From the NCBI GenBank assembly GCA_017617065.1, contig JAFZWP010000022.1, forward strand, positions 86,931-141,213: a DNA stretch of 54,283 bases, written 5' to 3'. Below the pieces are notes generated by a model. The model saw only the letters and a program-made list of their open reading frames with translations. It searched no databases and was not told the origin of the DNA. The position numbers and the translations under genes were made by a program. Source of the stretch: Bacilli bacterium (GTDB lineage: Bacteria > Bacillota_I > Bacilli_A > ML615J-28 > CAG-698). Positions 41,555 through 51,200 of the stretch are shown in pieces (position 1 is the first letter of the stretch; each line of letters opens with the position of its first letter).

Positions 41555-42276
41555 TGTTGTTCCTCTTCATTATTAGCAATTGATAAGAATACTTCTTCTA
41601 AGCTTGAAGAACCTTTTACCTCTTCCATTGTCCCACTAGCTACGATTTTACCATGATTAATGATGGCTACTTTGTTACATAACTTTTCAGCTACTTCCAA
41701 AACGTGAGTTGAGAAGAATACAGAATTACCTTCTTCACACATCTTCTTCATTACTTCTTTCACATCATGGCTAGCTTTAGGATCTAGTCCAACGAATGGT
41801 TCATCAAGTATTAATAGTTTAGGATGTCTGATAAATGCACTAATTAAAGCTAGTTTTTGTTTCATACCATGTGAATAAGATGAGACTAAGTCGCCTAAGT
41901 TTTTAGTAATGCCAAACATATCGGCATACTTTTCAATATCTTTAAGTCTAGTTTCTTTTTCTAATCCACAAATGTCACCTACAAAGTTTAAATATTGGAT
42001 ACCGGTTAAGTTATCATAAATTTCTGGATTATCTGGAATATATGCTATTTGCGCTTTGATTTTGTTTCTATTCTTAGCTACATCAAGCCCATCCATCACA
42101 ATTTGACCGCCTTCGTACTCGATTAAGCCAACAACTGATTTAATTGTAGTTGTCTTACCAGCACCATTTGGTCCAATGAATCCAAAAATTTCTCCATCTT
42201 CGATTGTAAGGCTAACATCATCTACTGCTTTAAAATCGCCATTATAAATCTTAACTAAGTTTTTAATTTCTAACAT
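41551..42276 (-). CDS. ABC transporter ATP-binding protein (exporter)
   Basis: A 241-aa ATPase of the CcmA/EcsA-like exporter group: Walker A GPNGAGKTTT (about residue 35), Q-loop AYIPDNPEIYD, signature YSHGMKQKLALISAFI, Walker B LLILDEPFVGLDP and H-loop STHVLEVAE. The signature has SHGMKQ instead of SGGQ, common in this group. It pairs with the ABC-2 permease encoded next, and a GGAGG site precedes the ATG. Confidence 0.93.
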   Translation of the reverse strand: MLEIKNLVKIYNGDFKAVDDVSLTIEDGEIFGFIGPNGAGKTTTIKSVVGLIEYEGGQIVMDGLDVAKNRNKIKAQIAYIPDNPEIYDNLTGIQYLNFVGDICGLEKETRLKDIEKYADMFGITKNLGDLVSSYSHGMKQKLALISAFIRHPKLLILDEPFVGLDPKASHDVKEVMKKMCEEGNSVFFSTHVLEVAEKLCNKVAIINHGKIVASGTMEEVKGSSSLEEVFLSIANNEEEQQ

Positions 42277-42514
42277 ATTATCCTCCTAATACAAATCTAT
42301 ACCATTATAACACAAAATTACCAACAAACATAGTATCACGGATTTTTCCTAAACTTTGATATTTAGTCTGTAATATTTTCTATTCTTTCACACATAATTT
42401 ATCAACTTCAATAATTTGTGCGAGTAGTGGCGAAATTAGAGGCCTATTTTCTAAAAATCGCAGTCTCTTTTACACTAGTTTTACGAAAACAAAAAAGTGA
42501 ATAAAAATCTACTT

Positions 42515-43378
42515 TTAATTGCTTGTTTTAAACCTTTTTATTGGTAAAAGGTTTCTTGTCTCTTTTTTATATTCATCATATCCTGGTTTACGTGATCTTT
42601 GATGATTATCAGCCATTGGGATGCTAATAAATAAAAACATAAATAAGTTTACTATAGCACCAACTATAAAGTACCACTTAAATCCACAAGCTGCTATAGC
42701 AAGCAAAGCTACACTGATCCACATCATAATTTCACCTAAATAATTTGGATGACGTGAATATTTCCATAAACCAATTCTATTAAATGTTCCTGTTTTTTCT
42801 TTTCTAAACTTATGCATTTGCATATCTGCTATAAGTTCAATTGAAGGAGCAATTAAAGCAAATACAAAGAAGATTATAACTAATACATTAATACTAGCAT
42901 CATAGTAAAACATTCCCATAACTGGAAGCATACATAAATATACAACTAAAGTAGGGAACAAGTGTATTCCTAAAAAGTTTACAAATGGGTATAGTTTGCC
43001 ACTCTTTTCTTTAAGCATCATGTAGCGCCAATCCTCGTGATCTAATCCTGTAAATGTATAAGCCCAGTTTAGAGTTAATCTAATACCCCAAACTAAAATT
43101 GCAATAATGATTAATAACCTAGTAGGTGTTAAAGGAAATGTTAAACCAAGGCTAACTACAACTACCATCGGTGTATAACTCCAATACGGATCATAACAAG
43201 ATGCGTTTTTAAAAAGTAAACTAAATATAAATACTATTACTGTTGCACAAATGTCGCTAATCAAAAACTTTAACCAAAAGTCATAATTTAACAACTTATA
43301 AATAATAATTCCAAAAATAGTTGCGATAGCATAAATTGCTACCACAACTATAAAGCTAAACAATCTATTACTTCTCAT
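42515..43378 (-). CDS. DUF1295 membrane protein (steroid 5-alpha-reductase/isoprenylcysteine methyltransferase-like)
   Basis: A 287-aa protein with about seven membrane helices. The C-terminal block FNRIGLWKYSRHPNYLGEIMMWIS (read as GLWKYSRHPNYLGE) is the cofactor-binding signature shared by DUF1295 proteins and the isoprenylcysteine methyltransferase superfamily, followed by KPGYDEYKKETRNLLP. It is probably an NAD(P)H-dependent reductase or methyltransferase acting on a lipid; the substrate is unknown. It starts 2 bp after the rubrerythrin stop and is the last gene of the acetate kinase operon. Confidence 0.87.
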   Translation of the reverse strand: MRSNRLFSFIVVVAIYAIATIFGIIIYKLLNYDFWLKFLISDICATVIVFIFSLLFKNASCYDPYWSYTPMVVVVSLGLTFPLTPTRLLIIIAILVWGIRLTLNWAYTFTGLDHEDWRYMMLKEKSGKLYPFVNFLGIHLFPTLVVYLCMLPVMGMFYYDASINVLVIIFFVFALIAPSIELIADMQMHKFRKEKTGTFNRIGLWKYSRHPNYLGEIMMWISVALLAIAACGFKWYFIVGAIVNLFMFLFISIPMADNHQRSRKPGYDEYKKETRNLLPIKRFKTSN

Positions 43379-43380
43379 TA

Positions 43381-43914
43381 TTAGAAATTATTATTTGAAA
43401 CAAAGAAATATGCTTGAGGATGAGCACAAACAGGGCATTCAAGTGGGGCTTCTTTGCCAATATGAATATGTCCACAATTAGCACATTCCCAAATTGTATC
43501 GCCATCTTTACTAAATACTAGTCCACCTTTAATGTTAGCTAGTAATTTACGATATCTTTCTTCATGATGCTTTTCAATTAATGCTACACCTTCAAATTGA
43601 GCAGCAATCTTATCAAAGCCTTCTTCGCGAGCAACTTTTGCAAATTCTTTGTACATTTCTGTCCACTCGTAATTTTCACCTTCAGCTGCAGCAAGTAGGT
43701 TTTCACTTGTATCTCCAATTCCGCCTAAAGCTTTAAACCAAAGTTTTGCATGTTCTTTTTCATTGTTTGCAGTTTCCTCAAAAATATTTGCGATTTGAAC
43801 ATAGCCATCTTTTTTTGCTTTTGAAGCAAAATATGTATATTTGTTTCTAGCTTGGCTTTCACCAGCAAATGCGATTTGTAAATTCTTTTCAGTCTTTGAT
43901 CCTTTAAGTTCCAT
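43381..43914 (-). CDS. rbr: Rubrerythrin
   Basis: A 177-aa peroxide-reducing protein of anaerobes. A ferritin-like diiron domain (residues 1-135) carries the Glu/His ligands in [25 protein letters not shown] and [14 protein letters not shown], and a C-terminal rubredoxin-like domain binds iron through [12 protein letters not shown] and CPVCAH. It reduces H2O2 with electrons from a rubredoxin or other donor, consistent with an oxygen-sensitive host. It sits between DUF1292 and DUF1295 genes with 2-bp gaps. Confidence 0.95.
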   Translation of the reverse strand: MELKGSKTEKNLQIAFAGESQARNKYTYFASKAKKDGYVQIANIFEETANNEKEHAKLWFKALGGIGDTSENLLAAAEGENYEWTEMYKEFAKVAREEGFDKIAAQFEGVALIEKHHEERYRKLLANIKGGLVFSKDGDTIWECANCGHIHIGKEAPLECPVCAHPQAYFFVSNNNF

Positions 43915-43916
43915 TT

Positions 43917-44186
43917 TTATTCTCCTTCAGCTTCATCTATTAACTTATTATATTCAATAAATACCTTATCTAAAATATCATCATCAAGTATTAAATCATA
44001 CTTAGCTTTGTTTTTACCAACCATTATTACTTTATAAACTAAAGCTTCATCTTCAGCCATTCCATCGATTGGCTTTACTGGTTGAACAATAAGATATTTT
44101 GAACGATTGATAAAGATTGTGGCAATCTGTATAAATTCTACAACTTCACCACTAGGGCTAGCTAATTTTAAAATATTATCTTCCAT
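43917..44186 (-). CDS. DUF1292 protein
   Basis: An 89-aa DUF1292 family protein, a small acidic protein of the YrzB type, with the segments [23 protein letters not shown] (read as [11 protein letters not shown] and KYLIVQPV) and [10 protein letters not shown]. Its function is not established. The frame runs to a TTG at 44204 inside ackA, but the ATG at 44186, one nt after the ackA stop codon, is the better start. Position directly after ackA is the only functional clue. Confidence 0.85.
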   Translation of the reverse strand: MEDNILKLASPSGEVVEFIQIATIFINRSKYLIVQPVKPIDGMAEDEALVYKVIMVGKNKAKYDLILDDDILDKVFIEYNKLIDEAEGE

Positions 44187-44187
44187 A

Positions 44188-45384
44188 TTATTTAATATGA
44201 GCAAGTCTCATTACATCTCTTGCAATTACAAGTTCTTCATCTGTAGGGATGATAAATACTTTAATCTTAGAATTTGGTGTAGAGATTAAGATTTCTTCAC
44301 CACGAACATTATTCTTTTCTTCATCGATTTCTACGCCTAGTACGCCTAAACGTTTTACCACTTCACGGCGGCATCTTGGTGAGTTTTCACCAATTCCAGC
44401 TGTAAATACGATAGCATCAATTCCGCCAAGTAATACATAATAACTACCAATATAATCAGCAATTCTCTTGTATTGAATATCTAAGGCAAGGCGAGCTCTA
44501 TCGTTACCTGCTGCCATTGCAGCTTCTAGATCACGAGAGTCATTTGAAACTCCGCTTACACCAAGGTATCCTGACTTCTTATTTAACATCGTTACTACTT
44601 CAGTAGCATTTAAATTAAGCTTGTTACAAATATAACTTACAACAGTTGGGTCTAAGTTACCACTTCTAGTTCCCATTGGAATACCTTCAAGTGGAGTTAA
44701 GCCCATTGATGTATCTTTACATTTACCATCTTCAATTGCACATAAACTTGCACCATTTCCTAAATGGCATGTAACGATCTTTAAATCTTCAATTGGTTTA
44801 CCCATTAAGGCAGCGCATCTAGTTGCTACATATTTATGACTTGTTCCATGGGCACCATATTTTCTAATATGATATTTTTCATACCATTCATATGGAATTG
44901 CATACATGTAAGCATCTTCCGCCATAGATTGGTGAAAAGATGTATCAAATACAGTAACATTAGGTACTCCTGGTAAAGCATTCATAAATGCTCTAATACC
45001 AATTAAGTGAGCAGGATTGTGAAGAGGAGCAAGATCACATAATTCATCAATCTCTGCGATTACTTTATCATCAACCAAAACTGAATCATCAAAGTACCAA
45101 CCACCTTGCACAATACGATGACCTACACCTTTGATTTCACTAATATCACTAACAATATGTTCACTAATTAAAGCATCAAGTAGCATTTGTACAGCTACAC
45201 CATGATCTTTAATTGGTAATACTTGTTTTTTCTTTTCTCCATTTACTCTAATAGTAAAGTATGCATCTTCTAATCCAATTCTTTCTACAACACCATCAGT
45301 AATAACAATTTCATCGGGCATTTCAAATAATTTAAATTTTAATGAAGAACTACCGGCATTAACTGCCATAACTTTAACACTCAT
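44188..45384 (-). CDS. ackA: Acetate kinase
   Basis: A 398-aa acetokinase, converting acetyl phosphate and ADP into acetate and ATP. Signatures: N-terminal VNAGSSSLKFKLF (phosphate-binding), GHRIVQGG near residue 88, the second family motif with HLGNGASLCAI near 205, THGTSHKYV-type segment AHGTSHKYVA, and GIGENSPRCRREV near 330. The frame opens 9 nt earlier at a GTG, but that GTG belongs to the ribosome site GAGGTG, so the ATG at 45384 is chosen. It leads the operon with DUF1292, rubrerythrin and DUF1295; no phosphotransacetylase gene is adjacent. Confidence 0.96.
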   Translation of the reverse strand: MSVKVMAVNAGSSSLKFKLFEMPDEIVITDGVVERIGLEDAYFTIRVNGEKKKQVLPIKDHGVAVQMLLDALISEHIVSDISEIKGVGHRIVQGGWYFDDSVLVDDKVIAEIDELCDLAPLHNPAHLIGIRAFMNALPGVPNVTVFDTSFHQSMAEDAYMYAIPYEWYEKYHIRKYGAHGTSHKYVATRCAALMGKPIEDLKIVTCHLGNGASLCAIEDGKCKDTSMGLTPLEGIPMGTRSGNLDPTVVSYICNKLNLNATEVVTMLNKKSGYLGVSGVSNDSRDLEAAMAAGNDRARLALDIQYKRIADYIGSYYVLLGGIDAIVFTAGIGENSPRCRREVVKRLGVLGVEIDEEKNNVRGEEILISTPNSKIKVFIIPTDEELVIARDVMRLAHIK

Positions 45385-45412
45385 ATTATTCACCTCATTT
45401 ACCTTCTAGTCC

Positions 45413-45441
45413 ATTATATCAAAGATTAATATTCTATACAA
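45413..45441 (-). promoter_or_regulatory. ackA operon promoter
   Basis: On the minus strand TTGTAT (45436-45441) and TATAAT (45413-45418) are separated by 17 bp. Confidence 0.72.
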
Positions 45442-45450
45442 TAATATAAA

Positions 45451-45477
45451 AATAAAAGGTGCGATATTCGCACCTTT
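45451..45477 (-). terminator. Terminator of the YfcC/YdcF-like operon
   Basis: AAAGGTGCG (45455-45463) pairs with CGCACCTTT (45469-45477); T-rich sequence follows on the minus strand. Confidence 0.85.
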
Positions 45478-45901
45478 ATTCTGTATACACTGTGTCTACA
45501 TATAAAATCATATTAATCTTTTCATCATTAATTGCTTCTGCGCAAATCTTAACAGTGTTGTAGTAGAGTAAGTAATGATCATATGTAGTGATTACTACTA
45601 CTTCATCAACACCTAAGTTTCTAGCTATTTGCATACCATAATACATATTATCCCAAGTAGTTTTAGCTTGTTCTTCTTTGATAATCATATCTTTAGGAAA
45701 GCCATGACTAACTAAATAGTCTTCCATAGCTTGAGCCTCAGATATAGTTGTATATGGATTAGCAACTCCTCCTGATACGATTAATTTATCTAAGCCATGA
45801 AGTTTATGATACTTAATAGCAAGATCACATCTTTTATCAAGACGAACAGTTCTTGATCCATCATCGTTTAATCTATACCCTAAAATAATTCCTACTCTCA
45901 T
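45476..45901 (-). CDS. YdcF/DUF218-family protein
   Basis: A 141-aa DUF218 protein (SanA/ElyC/YdcF superfamily), with IILGYRLNDDG at the start, LIVSGGVANPYTTISEAQAMEDYL (read as LIVSGGVANP and SEAQAMEDYL), EEQAKTTWDNM and VVVITTYDHYLLY, the blocks of this Rossmann-like fold. It is shorter than typical members and has no membrane helix, so it is probably cytosolic. Its biochemical role is unknown. It starts 8 bp after the YfcC-like transporter gene. Confidence 0.85.
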   Translation of the reverse strand: MRVGIILGYRLNDDGSRTVRLDKRCDLAIKYHKLHGLDKLIVSGGVANPYTTISEAQAMEDYLVSHGFPKDMIIKEEQAKTTWDNMYYGMQIARNLGVDEVVVITTYDHYLLYYNTVKICAEAINDEKINMILYVDTVYTE

Positions 45902-45909
45902 GAATCCTC

Positions 45910-47340
45910 CTAATATCCAATAAGTATTGCTAAGGCTAAAAAGCCAATTACAAGTGCGAATGTTATAACAAATAATAAGCTACTCTTCTTTAACCACTTG
46001 AAGTAAGATACGCCAATCATTGATAAGCCAATTAATAATACTGGACTAGTTGGAAATAATAAATTAGTATATCCATCACCAAATGTATAAATTAGTACTA
46101 ATGTCTCTTTTGTTAATCCTAAGCTAAGTACTGATAAGATACTCATAACAAAGATTGCTTTGGCAGTTGAAGAAGAAATAAAGAATTCTAAAACTAAAAC
46201 AATGCCAAACAAAATTAAAGCAATTAAATATGGATTTGAAGAAACTAAAATGTTATTTATGCTATTTGAAATTGTGGCTATAACTTTTCCTTCCACAAGC
46301 ACATATTTAATTGAAGATGCTAAAAGAATAAAAGCAATAGTTGGAAGAGCACTTAGAGCGCCTCTACCAAATGATTTAGCAGTTCTTCTTAAATTCGAAG
46401 TAGATAGATAGCTTGCTAAAAATCCGCCAATCAAAAATACTACTATCAATGCTACTACTGTGTAATCTCTTAAAGCACTAATTAAAGAAAAACAGAATAT
46501 CGTAACAAGTACTACACCAAAGAAAATTATGTAGCTTAAAAAACTCTTCTTTTCATTTGGGATTATAGCCGCTTCTTGTAAATCATCTTTTAATTCTAAA
46601 TCATGATCATATGTTAGTGATTTAGTAGGGTCTTTTATAATCTTTTTTGTATACAAATAAATCCAAAATACTAATAAAGCATACATTACAATAAAGATAA
46701 CAATTCTAAACCAACCATTAATTAGAGGATTAACATCAATTATTTTTGAAGCAAATAGTACGGTGAATGGATTAGTAATAGCTGAAGCAAAACCAAATCC
46801 ACAAGATACAATAGATATTAAAAAGCCAGTAAATGAATCATATCCTACAGATATAGCAATCATTGCTACGATTGGCAGCAAAGTTAACATTTCCTCAAAT
46901 AAACCTAGCATTGCTCCAAAAAGCATAAAGATTAATGAAATTACACAAAGCAATATAAACTTCTTATTTTGAAATCTATTAACTATTCTTCTAACAATAA
47001 CCTTAATTCCAGCACAATCGTTCATTGCTTGGAAAGCTCCGGCTATCACTACTAAGAATAGTGATAACATAATTATGCTGATTCCATCACTTGAAGCTAG
47101 TTGCAAAAGTGGTGCAAAGATACCTTTAAAGATATTAATTCCCTTTACACCATCTAAACGATGGTAACTTGTGTAATCGATTATTTCCTCGCCGTTTTCA
47201 ATAATTACTCCATATTCACCCCTTGGAATAATATATGTTAATACAATTGCTAGTACCATTAGGGATGCTAACATTACTAAGGCAACTATAAATGTATGGG
47301 TAGAAATATTTATAAGCTTTTTATTAACTTTAGATTCCAT
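45910..47340 (-). CDS. YfcC-family transporter (DcuC/ArgE-permease-like)
   Basis: A 476-aa membrane protein with about 12 helices of the YfcC family (C4-dicarboxylate anaerobic carrier superfamily). Seen: TYIIPRGEYGVI after helix 1, which is the family opening, GAFQAMNDCAGIKVIVRRIV, the loop LGLFEEMLTLLPI, and the C-terminal SSSTAKAIFVMSIL with FGDGYTNLLFPTSPVL, the transport-site region. Substrates of relatives include amino acids, carboxylates and short-chain fatty acids; here unknown. The first ATG (47352) contains the ribosome site GGAGG; I use the ATG at 47340, 5 nt after it. Confidence 0.88.
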   Translation of the reverse strand: MESKVNKKLINISTHTFIVALVMLASLMVLAIVLTYIIPRGEYGVIIENGEEIIDYTSYHRLDGVKGINIFKGIFAPLLQLASSDGISIIMLSLFLVVIAGAFQAMNDCAGIKVIVRRIVNRFQNKKFILLCVISLIFMLFGAMLGLFEEMLTLLPIVAMIAISVGYDSFTGFLISIVSCGFGFASAITNPFTVLFASKIIDVNPLINGWFRIVIFIVMYALLVFWIYLYTKKIIKDPTKSLTYDHDLELKDDLQEAAIIPNEKKSFLSYIIFFGVVLVTIFCFSLISALRDYTVVALIVVFLIGGFLASYLSTSNLRRTAKSFGRGALSALPTIAFILLASSIKYVLVEGKVIATISNSINNILVSSNPYLIALILFGIVLVLEFFISSSTAKAIFVMSILSVLSLGLTKETLVLIYTFGDGYTNLLFPTSPVLLIGLSMIGVSYFKWLKKSSLLFVITFALVIGFLALAILIGY

Positions 47341-47355
47341 GTCTTCCTCCATTAA

Positions 47356-47385
47356 TAATAAAATACACCTCGTTAGAGATGTATT
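47356..47385 (-). terminator. cdaA terminator
   Basis: AATACACCT (47362-47370) pairs with AGATGTATT (47377-47385) with one wobble; TTTTATT follows on the minus strand. Confidence 0.7.
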
Positions 47386-47392
47386 AAATTTG

Positions 47393-48193
47393 TTATTTAA
47401 CTGGAATATATCTTTCTAATGCATCTGCTAATTTTTCAATAGAAACGCCTTGATTAATGTTTCCGTCAATTGTGTATGAAATGCCACCAGTTTCTTCTGA
47501 AACAACAATTGTTAAGGCATCGTATTTTTCACTCATACCGATGGCTGCTCTATGACGAGATCCTAATGATTTAGGGAGGTCATATTTATCAGTAACTGGT
47601 AAGTATGCAGCTGCACACATGATTCTATTGTTTCTTATAATAACAGCACCATCGTGAGTTGGAGTACCAACCGTGAAGATTGTTGTTAATAATTCTTCAG
47701 TAATAACACCATTGATTTGAATTGATTTTTCAATTAAACCTGTTAAGCTATCATCTCTTTCAATTGTAATTAAAGCACCAACTTTACGTTTTGACAACCA
47801 TGTAACTGATCTAATTAAAGTACTAATTAATTCTTTCTTTTCGGCTTCAGTTACCGATGGAGCAGACGTTCTAGCATTATGAAAGTTGTTTTCAAAGAAT
47901 CTACGGACCTCAGTTGAGTAGATTATTAGAAGTACTCCTAAACTCCAAAATGCTAAGAATTTAACAATAGTAAGTAATAAACTCATTTGAAGAATGTATA
48001 TTGCTAGTACCGCTATAATAATTCCTATCATTACTAAATATAACCATTTATTATGAGTTTTTGCTTTAAATAACTTAACAATGAAGAACAAAATTAGCAA
48101 AGATAAAACAGCATCAACTACTAATTTTACAATTCCTAATACTGAATAGTTATTTGTATAATCAGCTATTTTTTGAATAAATTCTTCAAACAT
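47393..48193 (-). CDS. cdaA: Diadenylate cyclase CdaA
   Basis: A 266-aa membrane cyclase making cyclic di-AMP from two ATP. Three N-terminal helices (about 18-36, 48-64, 68-88) precede the DAC domain (about 100-265) with the catalytic motifs THDGAVII (DGA near residue 180) and SRHRAAIG (RHR near residue 215). Length and layout match CdaA/DacA of Bacillota, which controls potassium and wall homeostasis. The usual downstream cdaR and glmM genes are missing; a terminator follows at once. Confidence 0.95.
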   Translation of the reverse strand: MFEEFIQKIADYTNNYSVLGIVKLVVDAVLSLLILFFIVKLFKAKTHNKWLYLVMIGIIIAVLAIYILQMSLLLTIVKFLAFWSLGVLLIIYSTEVRRFFENNFHNARTSAPSVTEAEKKELISTLIRSVTWLSKRKVGALITIERDDSLTGLIEKSIQINGVITEELLTTIFTVGTPTHDGAVIIRNNRIMCAAAYLPVTDKYDLPKSLGSRHRAAIGMSEKYDALTIVVSEETGGISYTIDGNINQGVSIEKLADALERYIPVK

Positions 48194-48220
48194 AAATTTA
48201 TCTCCTTAAACATCTATTAC

Positions 48221-48249
48221 ATCGTATCACAAAAAGTTTATTTTTGCAA
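48221..48249 (-). promoter_or_regulatory. cdaA promoter
   Basis: On the minus strand TTGCAA (48244-48249) and TACGAT (48221-48226) are separated by 17 bp, just downstream of the previous gene's stop. Confidence 0.6.
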
Positions 48250-48253
48250 TTGC

Positions 48254-51200
48254 CTATTTATTGTCTTTAGCACTATTAAGCTTAGTGATTAGATCTTTCT
48301 TAACGCTTTCAAAATCTTCATATAAATCTTCAAGCCATACAACAAATGTCTTAATTCCTTTATCCATATTAGCTTGATATAATTCACGATAATCTGATAA
48401 GATATTGAAATTTGAAGAATCAGGATTAACAAATAACAATACTACAAAGTATTCTCCTTTGTTTTCCACGATCATACATAAATCACCATAACTACCAATT
48501 ACATCAAACTTATTACGTTTTAGAGCAGTAGCAAGTTTTTCAATAGCGCTCGATCCAACCCCATTAATTCGTGTAGGGGTAGGATTAATATGTCTTGCAT
48601 AGAATTGTTCGTTAGTTCGCTTTAAATCTTGGAGGACATCTAAATCGCTCTTGTTACTTAAGATTATTATCTTCTTTCTACAAAGCAATACATTGGTTGC
48701 CCAAGCTGAGAAGTCTTGGCTGAACTGTTTACCATATTCATCGTAGTTTATAATATTGTAATCAGCTTCATAGAAATATCCAAGACCTAAATCGCAAATA
48801 TTGATTTGATGTCTTAGAATATCAATTATCTTTTCTCTAGAGAAGTTTTCCTTAACAAGTAGACTTGCTAAGCTATCAAACATCTTACGTTGGACACTAG
48901 GTAGCGATGTATAGTAATTAATAATTACATTTGGATTATCTTTAATTAATTCTAAAATATATTTAGGCCCATCCACATTAAGTACTTCTAGCCCTGCTTC
49001 TTTTTCTTCGTAAGGAGTAATCATGCTATGGATACTCTTAATTCTATTGCTAATAGCAATTGGTGTTGGTACATATCGATAATCAAATGTCATAATACTT
49101 TCACTTCTAAAACGCGTTAAAAGTGAAGCTGTTGTTGACATACGATAACTCTCTTCACCAGCAAAGATTATTCGTTTTGCTGAAACGGCTTTATCGTAAT
49201 CATCTGCATCACCTAAGTTAGCATCATCTACTAATACTAAATCAAATTTATCAATATCAATATATCTGTTAAGTGTCTTAACATCACATAAATATAAATA
49301 CTTAATACCAGTCGATGCCTCAATATAGTGATCATAATTTAAGTCTTCAAACTTAACATTTACGTCACTACACATTTTCTTTAATTCATTGATATTATTA
49401 GCAATATAAATCTTTTCATAATTAACTACTTGTCTTAAAGCATTGCTAACATTTTTTGTACTAATGTAATTTTCAATACTATTCTTATAAGTATCGTATA
49501 CCATTTTATAATAACGATATTTAAATAAATTAGTAATATCTCCTACTTCTCCATTAATTATTAAAGTAGCAAACTTAAATAATTTATGTTTGAATAGGAT
49601 TCTAATTTGATTAGTAAACTCTAAATACGTATCAAGTTCTGCTTTAGAATCAAGTAATTTCTTCCAATGCTCAATAACTTTATCTAGTTCATCATAATAA
49701 TATTCACCAATACCATCTTTGAATATCTTATTATAAGCATTAAAAGAATCATTGATTTCTAAAATTATTGAATTAGCCTTATCAAGCAATCTATTGATTT
49801 CTTTATTATTATCTAAATCTAGACTTTTAACTAAGGCCTCTTTTGAAGTAAAGTAATCCATATAACTTGCAAATGAAGTAAGCATCATCGCTACATCATT
49901 CAAAGTGGTTTGTCCTTTTTTATAAAGGTCACCATATAGATTTACATAATCATTGCTTTGGTCAAGTTTCTCTTCTGCTATATTATAATTATCAAGTAAT
50001 TCTCTTAATCTTAAATATGTATCAAACCTAACAACGTCCGTTGTATCCTTAACGGTTTTCTTCATTAAATTATTGGCTTTGTTTACTTTATCAAAATATT
50101 CATTTATTTCTGGCATTAATGATATAGCTACATCATAACCAATTGATTTTTGAAGATATTTATCTGGTAAGTTGATGAACGTTAAAAACATATTGAAGTT
50201 TTCCATCAATGCTTTGATCTTATTAGTTTGATCAAGGAATTGATTAGCAATACGTTTAACATCATCTTTAGATGGTAAAACTAAAATACGCGTAATACTA
50301 CGTTTTAAGTTTTCATTTGAAAGTGATGTGATGTAATCATAGAAATTAGCAAACTTGGCGCTTGCATTAAAGCCCAAGCTAAATGCCACTCCTACTAAAC
50401 TTTCATATTCCGAATATGCTTTTTCAATATTATTAACATTTACTAAATTATTCTTAACATCTTCTGCAATCTTTTTGATCTCATCTAAGCTAAACTGACG
50501 ATATGGTCTTTTTGTTTCAATTGCTTTGTTAAGTTTTTCTAGCCCAACTTGATAATCTTTGTAGTTTTTAAATACACTATAATATTCTTCTTTAGCAATC
50601 TCATAATTAGTTAAGATTGTTTCATACTTTTTAATCTCACTATTAAAGTAGTTACATCTATTTAAATTACACCACTTGTTATAGACATAACTTTCACTAA
50701 GGAATTGAGAAAAGCTAACTACTTCATTTAACCAGTTGCTATCAAATTTACCATTGTATTCATATTTCTTATTAAAAGTAGTTAAGAACTGCTTTAGGTC
50801 TTCAATAATCTTTACACTATTATTAGAGACTTTAAGTAAATTATGAATATTTGAAATAACACTATTTACTTTATCAATTTCATTTTCTTTAAAGTATTCA
50901 CCAAGTAAGTTACTAATTAATTCGTTAACATCAATTTCTTCAATATCTTTAAATTCCCAATCGATGATAGCTTTAGTTTCTTTTACTTGGCCAACTCTTG
51001 TTTTAAAATCAGAAAATGTATCTTTGGCTTCGAAATATTTTTCTTGTTTAGTTGTAATCCAGCCAGTTGGCACATGTTCAATATTTACTTTTTTAATATC
51101 ACTTACAACATTTTTAAACTTCGCATAGTTAGGTATAGTAGTAAGACCATATTTATTTTCTAATTCATTCTTTAATTCAAATAATCCTTTATATGAATTA

